Assembly (NCBI GenBank): GCA_004557245.1
Contig: SFEL01000001.1
Location: 71,055 to 135,054 of the forward strand
Direction of reading: 5' to 3'
DNA from: Clostridiales bacterium
GTDB lineage: Bacteria > Bacillota > Clostridia > Christensenellales > CAG-138
DNA length: 64,000 bases
The position numbers and the translations under genes were made by a program. The notes under the pieces were generated by a model, which did no database searches, was not told where the DNA came from, and worked only from the letters and a program-made list of their open reading frames with translations. Below, one piece after another: positions 43,553 through 52,703 of this stretch (position 1 is the first letter of the stretch; every line of letters begins with the position of its first letter).

Positions 43553-44213
43553 AAAATTCTGCGGGTTTAAGCCGGAAGCATATATATTCCTAACGGAATT
43601 GGGGTTCAATAACAATAAGCAGTGGATGGATGAAAACCGCTGGCGGTATAAAGAGTACGTCTATAAGCCGCTGTGCCGGCTGGGAGAGATGCTGCTGCCT
43701 ACCATGCTGGATATAGATCCGGAGTTCAACCCCAGGCTCACGACGATAGTTTCCCGTATAAACCGTGACACCAGATATTCAAAGAACAAGCTGCCCTACC
43801 GGGACCACATGTGGCTGGGCTTCCGCCGGGACGGCCGCAGTATGGGGGAGAGCCTGTGCATGTACTTTGAGATATCTCCAACGGGCTACGGCTACGGCAG
43901 CGGCATGTACTGCACCAACCTTGAGGTGATGAACGGACTTCGCGCCCATGCCATGGCGGATCCGGAGGGCTTCAGGCGCATGATAAACGCACCGGCGCTG
44001 AAGAGGTACACAGTGGAGGGCGAAAGCTACAAGAAGGACAAGGTGCCGGCTGCACCAGAGGATATAAAGCCCTATCTCAATCTCAAGGGAATGAGCCTGT
44101 GCTATGAGAGCCACAGCCTTGCGCCCACCATGAACGCAGGTATATTCGATGAGGTAAAGACGGCTATGGAGGAGCTGGCGCCCTTCTACCGCTACGTCTG
44201 TAACGTTAAATAA
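43545..44213 (+). CDS. DUF2461-family protein
   Basis: 222 aa. The family pattern is clear: FLTELGFNNNKQWMDENR at the N-terminus, RINRDTRYSKNKLPYRDHMW in the middle, and a C-terminal KKDKVPAAPED segment. DUF2461 (TIGR02453) has no assigned function. Coupled to the DMT transporter by an 8-nt overlap. Confidence 0.9.
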   Translation: MPEKFCGFKPEAYIFLTELGFNNNKQWMDENRWRYKEYVYKPLCRLGEMLLPTMLDIDPEFNPRLTTIVSRINRDTRYSKNKLPYRDHMWLGFRRDGRSMGESLCMYFEISPTGYGYGSGMYCTNLEVMNGLRAHAMADPEGFRRMINAPALKRYTVEGESYKKDKVPAAPEDIKPYLNLKGMSLCYESHSLAPTMNAGIFDEVKTAMEELAPFYRYVCNVK

Positions 44214-44226
44214 GTAAAACAAAAAT

Positions 44227-44248
44227 GCCATCGGGGTTGTGCGATGGC
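44227..44248 (+). terminator. Hairpin after the DUF2461 gene
   Basis: 7-bp perfect stem GCCATCG / CGATGGC with an 8-nt loop, 14 nt after the stop codon and directly before repeat copy E. The T tract is weak. Confidence 0.5.
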
Positions 44249-44249
44249 A

Positions 44250-44310
44250 GATACTGTCGAAAAAGTGGCTGAAGGCCACTTTTTCGAGCTTTTACGGGTT
44301 TCGTATTGCA
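44250..44310. repeat. Dispersed hairpin repeat, copy E
   Basis: GATACTGTCGAAAAAGTGGC, short loop, GCCACTTTTTCGAG, then TTTTACGGGTTTCG. This matches the inverted right end of copy C before diverging. It carries TGTCGAA. The remaining bases to 44603 hold another GC hairpin region (about 44320-44385) and an AT-rich leader with no gene. Confidence 0.75.
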
Positions 44311-44603
44311 TAAAATATGAAGCTCCGCCCCGGGAAACGGGCCGGAACTGACCCGCTGCAGCGGGCCGGACGGGTTAATCATAAGCTGGAGTGTAACAGG
44401 ATTGCTGACCACAACCGATGTTCTCAGATATGAATAACGAAAATATTCGATATTTAAAAGTTCGAATAGCGATTGTTATAGATAAAGTGAATAACGAGTT
44501 GATATGATACATAATTGCTATTTCCAATTTCTGTTTTTACGTTATAGTATACATCTATACCATGTCTGCATTGTGTGGACGTAAAAAGAACAGGAGAATT
44601 GCA

Positions 44604-45746
44604 ATGAAGAAATTCCTTTCACTGGCACTGGCCCTGATAATGGCCCTTGCCATGTTTGCCGGATGTGCCCAGCAGGGTGCAGAGAACGCAGCGGAAGAAC
44701 CCGCCGCCGAAGAAGCGCCCGCTGAAGCTCCTGCCGAGCAGCCCGCCGAAGAGGCTGCTGCCGCTACAGTATTCCCATTAACCGTAAAGGATCAGCTGGG
44801 CAACGAAGTGACCCTTGAGCATGCCGCAGAGCGCATCGTCTCCGGTTACTATATCTCTTCCTCCACCTGCATTGCCCTTGGCCTCAAGGATAAGCTGGTA
44901 GCTACCGAGGAAAAGATCGACAAGCGGCCCATATATAAGCTTGCTGCTCCCGAGCTCATCGGCAACGTAGGCAACGTAGGCTCCGCCAAGGCCTTTGACC
45001 TCGAAGCGTGCATAGCCGCCGAGCCCGACCTCGTAATATTGCCCAAGAAGGCTAAAGACTATGCCGCTACTCTCACCGAGATGGGCATACCTGCAATAGT
45101 CGTTAACCCTGAGAGCCACGAAAAGCTGGTCGAGATGGTAAACCTTATAGCGCAACTTACCGGTGCAGAGGAGAAAGCCACGGCGCTGACCGCCCGCTAT
45201 GATGAAGTAATGAAGAAGGTAGAAGGACTTACCGCAAACATAGCAGATGCCGACAAGCCCACAGTATATATGTGCGGCACCAGCTCCTACCTCACAACCG
45301 CGCCTAAGGATATGTATCAGGCATCAGTCGTAACCTCCGCGGGCGGCAAAAACGCAGGCGATTCTCTGGAGGGAGACTCCTGGACCGACATATCATACGA
45401 GCAGTTCATCGCCATGAACCCCGATGTGATAATCATACCCACCAATAACATGGCAAACGGCCAGCCCGACTTTACTGCCGACGAAGTGCTGTCGGATGAG
45501 CAGCTTAAGGAAGTCACCGCCGTAAAGAACGGCGCGGTGTACAATATGCCCACAGGCTTTGAAGCATGGGATTCACCGGTTCCCTCCGGCGTTCTGGGCA
45601 TGCTGTGGATGACCGCCAAGCTGCATCCCGAAGTATACACTATGGAAGAGTTCGCCGCTGACGCAGCCGACTTCTACAAGACCTTCTACGGCTTCGATAT
45701 GGATACTTCTTCCATACTGGGCGAGACCGTTGAAAAGGCAGCATAA
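44604..45746 (+). CDS. FecB/BtuF-type ABC substrate-binding lipoprotein
   Basis: 380 aa. Lipoprotein signal LALALIMALAMFAGC (Cys21 lipidated). An acidic Ala/Glu/Pro linker follows, then a class III periplasmic-binding fold (VTLEHAAERIVSG; AEPDLVILPKKAK; MNPDVIIIPTNN; GFEAWDSPVPSGVLG). It captures a metal complex or oxyanion for the permease next door. CAGGAG precedes the ATG. Ile codon use shifts to ATC here, consistent with high expression. Confidence 0.92.
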   Translation: MKKFLSLALALIMALAMFAGCAQQGAENAAEEPAAEEAPAEAPAEQPAEEAAAATVFPLTVKDQLGNEVTLEHAAERIVSGYYISSSTCIALGLKDKLVATEEKIDKRPIYKLAAPELIGNVGNVGSAKAFDLEACIAAEPDLVILPKKAKDYAATLTEMGIPAIVVNPESHEKLVEMVNLIAQLTGAEEKATALTARYDEVMKKVEGLTANIADADKPTVYMCGTSSYLTTAPKDMYQASVVTSAGGKNAGDSLEGDSWTDISYEQFIAMNPDVIIIPTNNMANGQPDFTADEVLSDEQLKEVTAVKNGAVYNMPTGFEAWDSPVPSGVLGMLWMTAKLHPEVYTMEEFAADAADFYKTFYGFDMDTSSILGETVEKAA

Positions 45747-45768
45747 CGTTTCGGATAATATAAAATTA

Positions 45769-46782
45769 GTGAACAGCAAAATAAAAAACAGGCTTACGCC
45801 AATACTGTTTGCAGTTATTACCGCAGCCGTGATCACGGCTGCGGTGGTTTCGGTTTGCGTAGGCAAATACACCATTACTACTGCCGATATACAGGCCATA
45901 CTTAAGGGAGAGCAGGTTCAGGAGATGACCCGCAAGGTATTCACTACCCTGCGCCTGCCCCGCACAGTAATGGCGTTGATAGCCGGCGTAGGCCTCGGCA
46001 TTGCAGGCAGCGTATATCAGATAATATTCAAAAACCCCCTCGCATCACCTGACATCATAGGCATAGCGGGGGGCGCCAACCTCGGCGCGGCTGTAGCCAT
46101 AGTATCCGTATCCACCTCCGGCATGATCGCCATAGCGGCAGGCGCCTTCTGGGGAGGGCTTATCGCCGTGGTGTGCGTTATGCTGCTGGTCAAGGCTACC
46201 CGATCCCGGTCAACGTCGACCTATGTCCTGGCGGGCATAGTGATAAACGCCATATCAAAGGCTGTTATAATGGCCCTTAAGTACTTTGCGGATCCGGAAA
46301 ATGAGCTTGCCGCTATGGAATACTGGGAGATGGGTACCTTCGGCAACACGACCCTGTCCAAGCTTCTATCGATACTGCCCATGTTCCTCATTGGCCTTGC
46401 AGGCATACTGCTGCTAAGGAGGCAGATAGAGCTGATGTCACTGAGCGACAATGAATGCAGGGCCCTGGGCGTGAGGCTGCGGCCTGTCCGCGCGGCAGTG
46501 CTGGCGCTGTCTACCCTGATGGTAGGCTCTATAATAAGCGTCACCGGTCTTATATCCTTCGCGGGGCTCATAGCGCCCCATACGGCGAGACTGATGCTCC
46601 GCCGCAACGATTCAACTACGATAATAATGAGCGGCCTTGTGGGGGCATTCGTCGTGCTGACGGCGGATATACTGGCCCGGGTACTGTACAGCGCCGAACT
46701 TCCCATATCCATACTTACCACCGTAATAGGAGTGCCAATACTCATATACTTCCTCTGCGCGAGGGGAAAGGATGTATCGTGA
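45769..46782 (+). CDS. FecCD/BtuC-family ABC permease
   Basis: 337 aa from GTG 45769; a TTG at 45730 would add 13 residues and overlap the previous gene, and neither has a clear SD. About ten helices; family motifs LRLPRTVMALIAGVGLGIAG, FKNPLASPDIIGI and GLISFAGLIAPHTARLM are intact. Class II importers of this type carry siderophores, heme, cobalamin or, in Haemophilus MolBC, molybdate/tungstate. Overlaps the ATPase by four nt (GTGA). Confidence 0.92.
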   Translation: MNSKIKNRLTPILFAVITAAVITAAVVSVCVGKYTITTADIQAILKGEQVQEMTRKVFTTLRLPRTVMALIAGVGLGIAGSVYQIIFKNPLASPDIIGIAGGANLGAAVAIVSVSTSGMIAIAAGAFWGGLIAVVCVMLLVKATRSRSTSTYVLAGIVINAISKAVIMALKYFADPENELAAMEYWEMGTFGNTTLSKLLSILPMFLIGLAGILLLRRQIELMSLSDNECRALGVRLRPVRAAVLALSTLMVGSIISVTGLISFAGLIAPHTARLMLRRNDSTTIIMSGLVGAFVVLTADILARVLYSAELPISILTTVIGVPILIYFLCARGKDVS

Positions 46783-47555
46783 GCGGGCTGTTTTCACTTG
46801 ATAAAGTAAAAATCTCATACGGCAAAAACGAGATAGTACACGGCGTAAGCATGGACATAGCCAAGGGCGAGTTCTGCGCCCTCCTGGGACTGAACGGCAG
46901 CGGCAAGACCACAATACTCCACGCCTGCTGCGGCTTTCTGCCAATGGAGGGCAGCTGTATAGCGGCAGATACCGAGTGTAAGGGACTCAACGAGAAAAAG
47001 CGGGCCAGGCTTATATCATTTATACCTCAGATTTGCAGCCTGCAGGGAGGACGAACCGCCCTCGATGTGGTGCTGATGGGTTTCAACTCACAGCTGGGCC
47101 TGCTGGAATCCCCATCGTCTGTGCATAAGCGTGCGGCACTTGCCGCCATGGAGCGGCTGAACTGCGCGGAGTTCGCAGAAAAGGACTTTGGCGCTTTAAG
47201 TCAGGGCCAGCGGCAGATAGTGATACTCGCCCGGTGCATTGTGCAGGATTCCCCCGTGATGCTCATGGACGAGCCGGACAGCGCGCTGGACTTTCTGAAC
47301 AGGCACATGGTACTCTCGAAGATACGGGAGCTTATAAAGGAAGAAAACAAGGCGGGGCTTATAACCCTCCACGATCCCAACTTCGCCATGGCCTACTGCG
47401 ACAGGCTGCTGCTGTTAAAGGAGGGCCGTCTCGTGGGCGAGCTGGATATGCGGCATGCCAAAGCGGATGAGGTAAAGAAGAAGCTTTCGCTGATATACGG
47501 CGACATAGAGCTTCTGCAAAGCGGCGACAGCTTCCTGATGGGCAAGGCGCTATGA
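46779..47555 (+). CDS. FecE/BtuD-type ABC ATP-binding protein
   Basis: 258 aa from a GTG that overlaps the permease stop. Walker A GLNGSGKTT, signature LSQGQRQ, Walker B VMLMDEPDSALD and switch His in TLHDPN. It completes the FecBCD-type importer. Overlaps the MATE gene by 4 nt, so the whole run is translationally linked. Confidence 0.92.
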   Translation: MSGLFSLDKVKISYGKNEIVHGVSMDIAKGEFCALLGLNGSGKTTILHACCGFLPMEGSCIAADTECKGLNEKKRARLISFIPQICSLQGGRTALDVVLMGFNSQLGLLESPSSVHKRAALAAMERLNCAEFAEKDFGALSQGQRQIVILARCIVQDSPVMLMDEPDSALDFLNRHMVLSKIRELIKEENKAGLITLHDPNFAMAYCDRLLLLKEGRLVGELDMRHAKADEVKKKLSLIYGDIELLQSGDSFLMGKAL

Positions 47556-48841
47556 AAAACAGCATAGACCGTGAAATATGGCGGCTGCTGTGGCCGGTAC
47601 TGCTGCTGACGCTTGCGCAAAAGCTGGGTTCAGCCTTTGAAGGCATACTTGTAAGCGTGAACAGTTCACAAGAGCTTGCGGTAATGGGCATATGCGGGCC
47701 GTATATAACCATTATCACTACGGTGAGCTACGGCCTCGGCATAGCCGCCAACGCCGCCACCGGCAGGGCGTATGCGGATAGAAGCTGGGAAGCGTCACAC
47801 AAGGCCTGCGTCCGCGCATTCCTTCTGCTGACGCTTATATCCGGGCTGGCAATGTCTCTGCTTGCAGGAGCGCTGCTCTACCCGGCCTTTGCCGGGCTTT
47901 CCGATATGCGTAACCTCGGCTACCTGTACATGCTGCCGTATCTCATAGGCAGCCCGGCGCTGCTTTTATACAGCCTGCTGGTATCCTGTACCAGGGGTCT
48001 CGGAGATACAAAGTCCGGCATGTATATGACATTCATATCTGTGCCGGCGCAGTTGATCGTAAGCTATATGTGCTATAATGCATTCGGCCTGCCGGGTATC
48101 GGATGGGGAACGCTTATATCGCGGCTTGCGGCCTGCGCTTACGGGGCAAAACGCTTTAAAGCCATGCTGCCGGATACCGCCGGCGACGCGCCGCTGCCCA
48201 AGGGCGCTCTTAATGGCTTCGCAGCGATCGCGCTGCCTGTTAGCCTGTCCAAAGCCGTGTCCCCTACCGGCAACGCCCTGATAAACAGCCTTATGCTTTC
48301 CTTTTCCCCGCTGCTGGTAAGTGTAAAGGGACTGGGCGGGCGGCTGGAGCCGTTCTTTTACCTGCCTGCCATGGCAATGTGTTCGGTGACGGTTACAGTT
48401 ATATCACGGGAAAGGGATAAGGCCGCCATAGGGCCGCTGTGCCGGCGGCTATGCCTCTGGAGCACGCTGCCGGCGGTTTGCCTTACCGCCGCAGCAGGAC
48501 TTTTCAGCGGCGGCATATGGGGGCTGCTTACCCCCGACCCGGAGCTTGCGGCGGCGGGAATGGCCTATTGGAGTATATGCCTCTGGGCGTACCCCATGAT
48601 AGCCATGGAAATGACGCTGACATCGGTATTGCAGGCATTGGGCAGCGGATTCCCTACCCTCGCCGCAACGGTTATAAGGGTATGGGCGGTACAGGTACCG
48701 CTGACGTATCTTCTGACCCGCCCCGGCATGTGGCAGAGCGGGCCGTGGCTGGCCTATCTCATAAGCAACGCCGCATCTCTGGCAATATGCGGGATATATG
48801 CGTATTCACATATTAAAAAACTAAGTACGGAGGCAATATGA
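47552..48841 (+). CDS. MATE-family transporter inside the metal-import operon
   Basis: 429 aa, twelve helices. N-terminal IDREIWRLLWPVLLLTLAQ and internal SCTRGLGDTKSGMYMTF match the MatE fold, but the sequence is far from the copy at 23570. Overlaps both neighbours by four nt. Coupling to an importer and XdhC/AOR genes suggests it handles something linked to that metal or cofactor, which is inference. Confidence 0.87.
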   Translation: MKNSIDREIWRLLWPVLLLTLAQKLGSAFEGILVSVNSSQELAVMGICGPYITIITTVSYGLGIAANAATGRAYADRSWEASHKACVRAFLLLTLISGLAMSLLAGALLYPAFAGLSDMRNLGYLYMLPYLIGSPALLLYSLLVSCTRGLGDTKSGMYMTFISVPAQLIVSYMCYNAFGLPGIGWGTLISRLAACAYGAKRFKAMLPDTAGDAPLPKGALNGFAAIALPVSLSKAVSPTGNALINSLMLSFSPLLVSVKGLGGRLEPFFYLPAMAMCSVTVTVISRERDKAAIGPLCRRLCLWSTLPAVCLTAAAGLFSGGIWGLLTPDPELAAAGMAYWSICLWAYPMIAMEMTLTSVLQALGSGFPTLAATVIRVWAVQVPLTYLLTRPGMWQSGPWLAYLISNAASLAICGIYAYSHIKKLSTEAI

Positions 48842-49644
48842 AAGCAATAGATATAGTCAAGGAACAGGCGGCGGCATACGACGCGGGCAAGAGCTTCGCC
48901 GTGGTTACAATAGTGCAGTCCGACGGCTCCACACCCCGAAGCAGCGGCAAGATGATAGTATACCCCGACGGCAGCTCAAAGGGCACCGTTGGCGGCGGGG
49001 CTGTCGAGCTGATTGCCATACGGGATGCGCAAAAATGCATACAGTCCAGTGAAAACGCCTTCAAATCCTACGACCTTACATCCCCGTCATCGGATACCGG
49101 CATGACCTGCGGCGGCCATGTCAGCGTATTGATTGAAGTATTCATACCCCGGCCGCTGCTTGTTATGTGCGGCGCGGGCCACGTTGGCGGCTGCATGCTG
49201 AAGCTTGCGGAGTTCGTAGGCTTCGATACCATGCTCATAGATGACAGGCCGGAGGATGCCATAGCGGACAAAATAGAGACGGCCAACCGATTTGTAGGGG
49301 TGAAGGACTTTGAAGGCGAAATATCTGCGATGAACATACCGGCGGGAGCGTATTTCGTAATAGCTACCCACGGCCACGCCTGCGACGGGGAGGCCCTGGC
49401 AGGAGCTCTCGGCAAAAACGCCGCCTACATAGGCATGATAGGCAGCAGCAAGAAAGTCGCGGCGCTTTTTGATAAGCTAAGGGCAAAAGGCGTATCCGAC
49501 CAACAGCTGGATTCGGTATATACGCCGGTAGGCCTGGATATAGGCGGCGAAACTCCGGAGGAAATAGCCATAGCCATAATGGCGGAGATACAGTCTGTCA
49601 GATACGGCAAAAACGCAGACCACATGAAGGGAAAGGAAAAGTAG
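48838..49644 (+). CDS. xdhC: XdhC/CoxI-family molybdoenzyme maturation factor
   Basis: 268 aa. The N-terminal XdhC domain contains GSTPRSSGKMIV and TGMTCGGHV; the C-terminal Rossmann domain has CGAGHVG, ATHGHACD and YIGMIGSSKK. XdhC proteins bind and sulfurate or insert molybdenum cofactor for xanthine-dehydrogenase-type enzymes. Here the next gene is instead an AOR-family protein, 1 nt away. GGAGG precedes the ATG. Confidence 0.92.
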   Translation: MKAIDIVKEQAAAYDAGKSFAVVTIVQSDGSTPRSSGKMIVYPDGSSKGTVGGGAVELIAIRDAQKCIQSSENAFKSYDLTSPSSDTGMTCGGHVSVLIEVFIPRPLLVMCGAGHVGGCMLKLAEFVGFDTMLIDDRPEDAIADKIETANRFVGVKDFEGEISAMNIPAGAYFVIATHGHACDGEALAGALGKNAAYIGMIGSSKKVAALFDKLRAKGVSDQQLDSVYTPVGLDIGGETPEEIAIAIMAEIQSVRYGKNADHMKGKEK

Positions 49645-49645
49645 C

Positions 49646-51196
49646 GTGTCCCGCATACTGATAATAGACCTTACGGATAAAAGCATAACGGAAGAAGCCG
49701 TTCCCACCGGTCATTACGGCCGGGGCCTCGCCATGGAGCTCATACGCCGCCACTCTAAAGAGGGCTGCGAAAGGCTTTCACCTGACAACACATTCGTTGT
49801 AGTTCCCGGCCTGCTCACCGGCTGCCACGTACCCTGCGCTACCCGGGCCACAGTAGCCGCCCGGTCGGACAATGGCTTTGCGGTAACCAGCATAACCGGG
49901 GATATGCCCCAGAAGCTGGCCTCTTTGGGCATATCGGGGCTGGTGATAAAGGGCAGGTATGAATGCGGGCGCTGTGCGGTTTATATGGACGGCGGTGCTG
50001 TCCGCATATTCCCCGTACCCGGGATGGACGGCCTTACCTGCGGAGATATTGTAGAGAATATCCGTAAAAAGTACGGCTCGGACTGCGCGGTCATAGGCAC
50101 AGGCCCCGCCGGGGATATGCGGCTTCCGCTGAGCGGCCTCTTTACTACCTACCCCGAGGGAACGCCGCGCTTCACCTGCCCGAGGAGCAGCTTCGGAGAT
50201 GTGCCGGGCAGCAAGAACCTTCGGGCAATAATAGTAAAATGCAATAAGTACTTCGGCGCTGAGTGCGCTGATGAAGAGCGGCTTATCCGGGACGGCAAGG
50301 CCCTGGCGCGGTTGATAATAGACGACCCAATATGCGGCGGCGCGCTGCCGGGGCTGGGGTCCATCACCATACTTCACTTATTAAAAAACAAAAACGCCAT
50401 ACCTGAGCTGCCCAAGGGCAAAAAGCCCTGCAGGCCGGAGAAAGCAGGCAGACTCAACTACTGCTGCGCCCCGGGCTGCGTAATAGGCTGTCTGAACCGC
50501 CACAGTGCCGGAAACGGCCATGTGTTTTCCGCTCCGGAGGAGGCGGAGGTGCGGGCGGCAATGGCGCACTGCTTCGGCGAACTTTCGGAAGAAGAGCTGG
50601 ACCGCACCGCGTCGGCACTTTCCAAACGGGGAATGTCCCTGGGCCTCAACGCTACGGAGTTCGTATATACGGCAGCCATGTATATAGAGCTCGCAAAGCT
50701 GCCCAAAACGTCAGAAACGCTGCTTTCGCTTATAGAAGAAACTGCAAGAGGCAGCGTCCCGGGGAGGCTGATAGGCGGCGGGACCGCCGCCCTCGGCAGG
50801 CTTTATCCGGATAGGGAGGATATACAGCGCCGGGTGACCAGGCCGGCAAATACCAAGGATTCCGAGCGGCGTATGAGCCTGCATAAACTCTGTCCGGAGC
50901 TTGGGGATATAGGCGATCTGGAGCTGTTATACCGGCAGATATTCATAATGGAAAATCTGGGGCTTTGCATATTCTCGTCCTTTGCCCTGATAAACAGACC
51001 TGAGGCTATGGAGCTTATGGCGAGGCTGTATTCCTGCCGCACGGGTGAAACCGTTACACCGGTGCAGCTGCTTGAATACGCGGGAGAATGCCTTGCCGCC
51101 GAAGCGGACATGGCGAAGGACAGTGCCGCCGCTTCCGTGCGCCGCAGCATACCCGAGTTCGTAAAGGTGCTATACAGGTATTTCGGTGAGGAATAG
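49646..51196 (+). CDS. Aldehyde ferredoxin oxidoreductase (AOR)-family protein, short form
   Basis: 516 aa against about 600 for AOR. N-terminal tungstopterin-binding features: LLTGCHVPCATRATVAARSDN (segment) and GTGPAGDMRLPLSG. Candidate [4Fe-4S] ligands are Cys274, Cys278, Cys282 in CAPGCVIGC and Cys441 in NLGLC; the spacing C-x3-C-x3-C differs from the usual C-x2-C-x3-C (Cys273 is adjacent). GTG start after a GGAAAGG. Probably a tungsten or molybdenum oxidoreductase of unknown substrate. Confidence 0.85.
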   Translation: MSRILIIDLTDKSITEEAVPTGHYGRGLAMELIRRHSKEGCERLSPDNTFVVVPGLLTGCHVPCATRATVAARSDNGFAVTSITGDMPQKLASLGISGLVIKGRYECGRCAVYMDGGAVRIFPVPGMDGLTCGDIVENIRKKYGSDCAVIGTGPAGDMRLPLSGLFTTYPEGTPRFTCPRSSFGDVPGSKNLRAIIVKCNKYFGAECADEERLIRDGKALARLIIDDPICGGALPGLGSITILHLLKNKNAIPELPKGKKPCRPEKAGRLNYCCAPGCVIGCLNRHSAGNGHVFSAPEEAEVRAAMAHCFGELSEEELDRTASALSKRGMSLGLNATEFVYTAAMYIELAKLPKTSETLLSLIEETARGSVPGRLIGGGTAALGRLYPDREDIQRRVTRPANTKDSERRMSLHKLCPELGDIGDLELLYRQIFIMENLGLCIFSSFALINRPEAMELMARLYSCRTGETVTPVQLLEYAGECLAAEADMAKDSAAASVRRSIPEFVKVLYRYFGEE

Positions 51197-51991
51197 ATGG
51201 AAAGAATAGCAGGCTGCCCCAACCTTCGGGATATGGGCGGAATAAAAGTAAAGAACGGATATGTGAAGCCGGGGCGGCTGATTCGCTCAGGAGCTTTGTG
51301 GCGGCTTGAGGATAAAGATATTGAAAAGCTTGGCAGCATTGCCGCAGTATACGATATGCGAAGCGAAAACGAGCGGGCATATCACCCCGATCCGGAGATA
51401 CCCGGCGCGGAGTATATACATATACCCATAACCGAAAATGGCCGCCGCAGGTTCGTCCAGAGCAAGCGCACACTGCCGGATAAGGTAGAGGACATATTGG
51501 AGGGCTACCGCTGTAGCGAGCCTGCATCTGCACAGCGCATGCGGGAGGTATATAGCGGCATGGTGCTGTCAGCCCATGCCGGAAGGTGCATTGAAGGCAT
51601 AATACGCACTGTGGTGGAACAGCGTGAAGGCGCGGTGATATACCACTGTTCTGCCGGCAAGGACAGGGCGGGGGTGATATCCGCCCTGCTTCTCCGCCTT
51701 CTGGGCGCAGAGGACAGCGCCATATACGCGGATTATCTATATACCAACACCGCCCTTTCCCATGAGCTGGAGGAGGCGCGGTCAGCCGCTCTTGCTCTCA
51801 GCGGCGATGAGCGCGCAGCAAATTACGTTTTGGGCTTTTTCGCCGCCTGCCCCTGCTGGCTTGCTGCGGCGCTGGATACATTGGATAAAAGATTTTATTC
51901 GATAGAAGGGTATATAGCGCAAATGACAAAGGTTACGGAATGGGAGGCGGAGGAGTTTAGAAGAATATGCACAGAAAAAAGCCCGGATTAG
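51197..51991 (+). CDS. Tyrosine-protein phosphatase (Y_phosphatase3)
   Basis: 264 aa. CX5R active site HCSAGKDRAG, with N-terminal NLRDMGGIKVKNGYVKPG and YDMRSENE typical of the bacterial dual-specificity/lipid phosphatase group. Starts directly after the AOR stop codon, so it ends the operon. A role in that pathway is not evident. Confidence 0.9.
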   Translation: MERIAGCPNLRDMGGIKVKNGYVKPGRLIRSGALWRLEDKDIEKLGSIAAVYDMRSENERAYHPDPEIPGAEYIHIPITENGRRRFVQSKRTLPDKVEDILEGYRCSEPASAQRMREVYSGMVLSAHAGRCIEGIIRTVVEQREGAVIYHCSAGKDRAGVISALLLRLLGAEDSAIYADYLYTNTALSHELEEARSAALALSGDERAANYVLGFFAACPCWLAAALDTLDKRFYSIEGYIAQMTKVTEWEAEEFRRICTEKSPD

Positions 51992-52000
51992 ACGGGCTCT
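51982..52000 (+). terminator. Hairpin at the end of the FecBCD-AOR operon
   Basis: AGCCCG / CGGGCT stem, 7-nt loop, overlapping the stop codon and followed by CTTGTGTT. The stretch 52001-52292 holds no gene I can support. Confidence 0.5.
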
Positions 52001-52292
52001 TGTGTTAAATATGGTTAATGAAAACGCTCATGCAGCGCGCCCGCGCCGGCATCGTACAGCCTTTCATATCTGGGGTATCATCTGTTCAGGAAGGATCTTT
52101 ACTGCAAGTTCAGCTTTATCTACGACCTTGGTTTCGGCTATGCCTGGGGACATTTACTCTGCGTAAATATGGTTATATTGTAAAATTTTACGTTCATAAG
52201 TCGGTTGGGAGGCCGTATTTCTTGCGCAAATAAGGAATATGGTTTAAAATATAAAAGCAATATTATGTAAAGCCAAAAGGAGGTATTGTATA

Positions 52293-52652
52293 ATGCCGGG
52301 TACTATCAACAACGAATACGGAAAAGTTACCATCAGTGAGGATATAATTGCAACAGTGGCAGGCTATGCCGCCACCGAGAATTACGGCGTGGTCGGCATG
52401 AGCGCCAAGACCGCGACAGACGCCATACTCAAGCTGGTCGGCAGCGAAGCCAACAAGAAGCGCGGAGTAAAAGTATCCTTCATCGGCGATGGCGACGAGG
52501 TGGATATCGACCTGTACGTCACCATGGTCTACGGCGTTTCACTGCCTGTAGTGGCCAAAAACATGATAGACAACGTTCGCTATCGCGTTCAGGAGACTAC
52601 CGGTATCAAGGTAGCCAACGTGAATATACACGTCGAAAGCATCAGTGCATAG
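52293..52652 (+). CDS. Asp23/Gls24-family protein (YloU-like)
   Basis: 119 aa. The Asp23 fold is recognisable (GKVTISEDIIATVAGYAATE, KVSFIGDGDEVDIDLYV, NVRYRVQETTGIKV). It is the usual partner directly upstream of the YloV/FakA-like gene in Firmicutes. AAAGGAGG precedes the ATG. Linked to envelope/fatty-acid homeostasis through that neighbour. Confidence 0.92.
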   Translation: MPGTINNEYGKVTISEDIIATVAGYAATENYGVVGMSAKTATDAILKLVGSEANKKRGVKVSFIGDGDEVDIDLYVTMVYGVSLPVVAKNMIDNVRYRVQETTGIKVANVNIHVESISA

Positions 52653-52703
52653 TTTACTTAAGGGCGCATGCCTTTAAACGGGCTATGCATGGAGGGAATT
52701 GAT

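Noticed and set aside
44400..44600. Riboswitch (molybdenum cofactor, cobalamin or T-box) in the leader of the FecBCD operon
   Set aside because: The AT-rich leader shows no conserved riboswitch core I can recognise and no terminator/antiterminator pair.
52018..52233. Plus-strand frame of 71 codons before the Asp23 gene
   Set aside because: No SD, no recognisable domain, and its frame is not better than the alternatives. Treated as non-coding.
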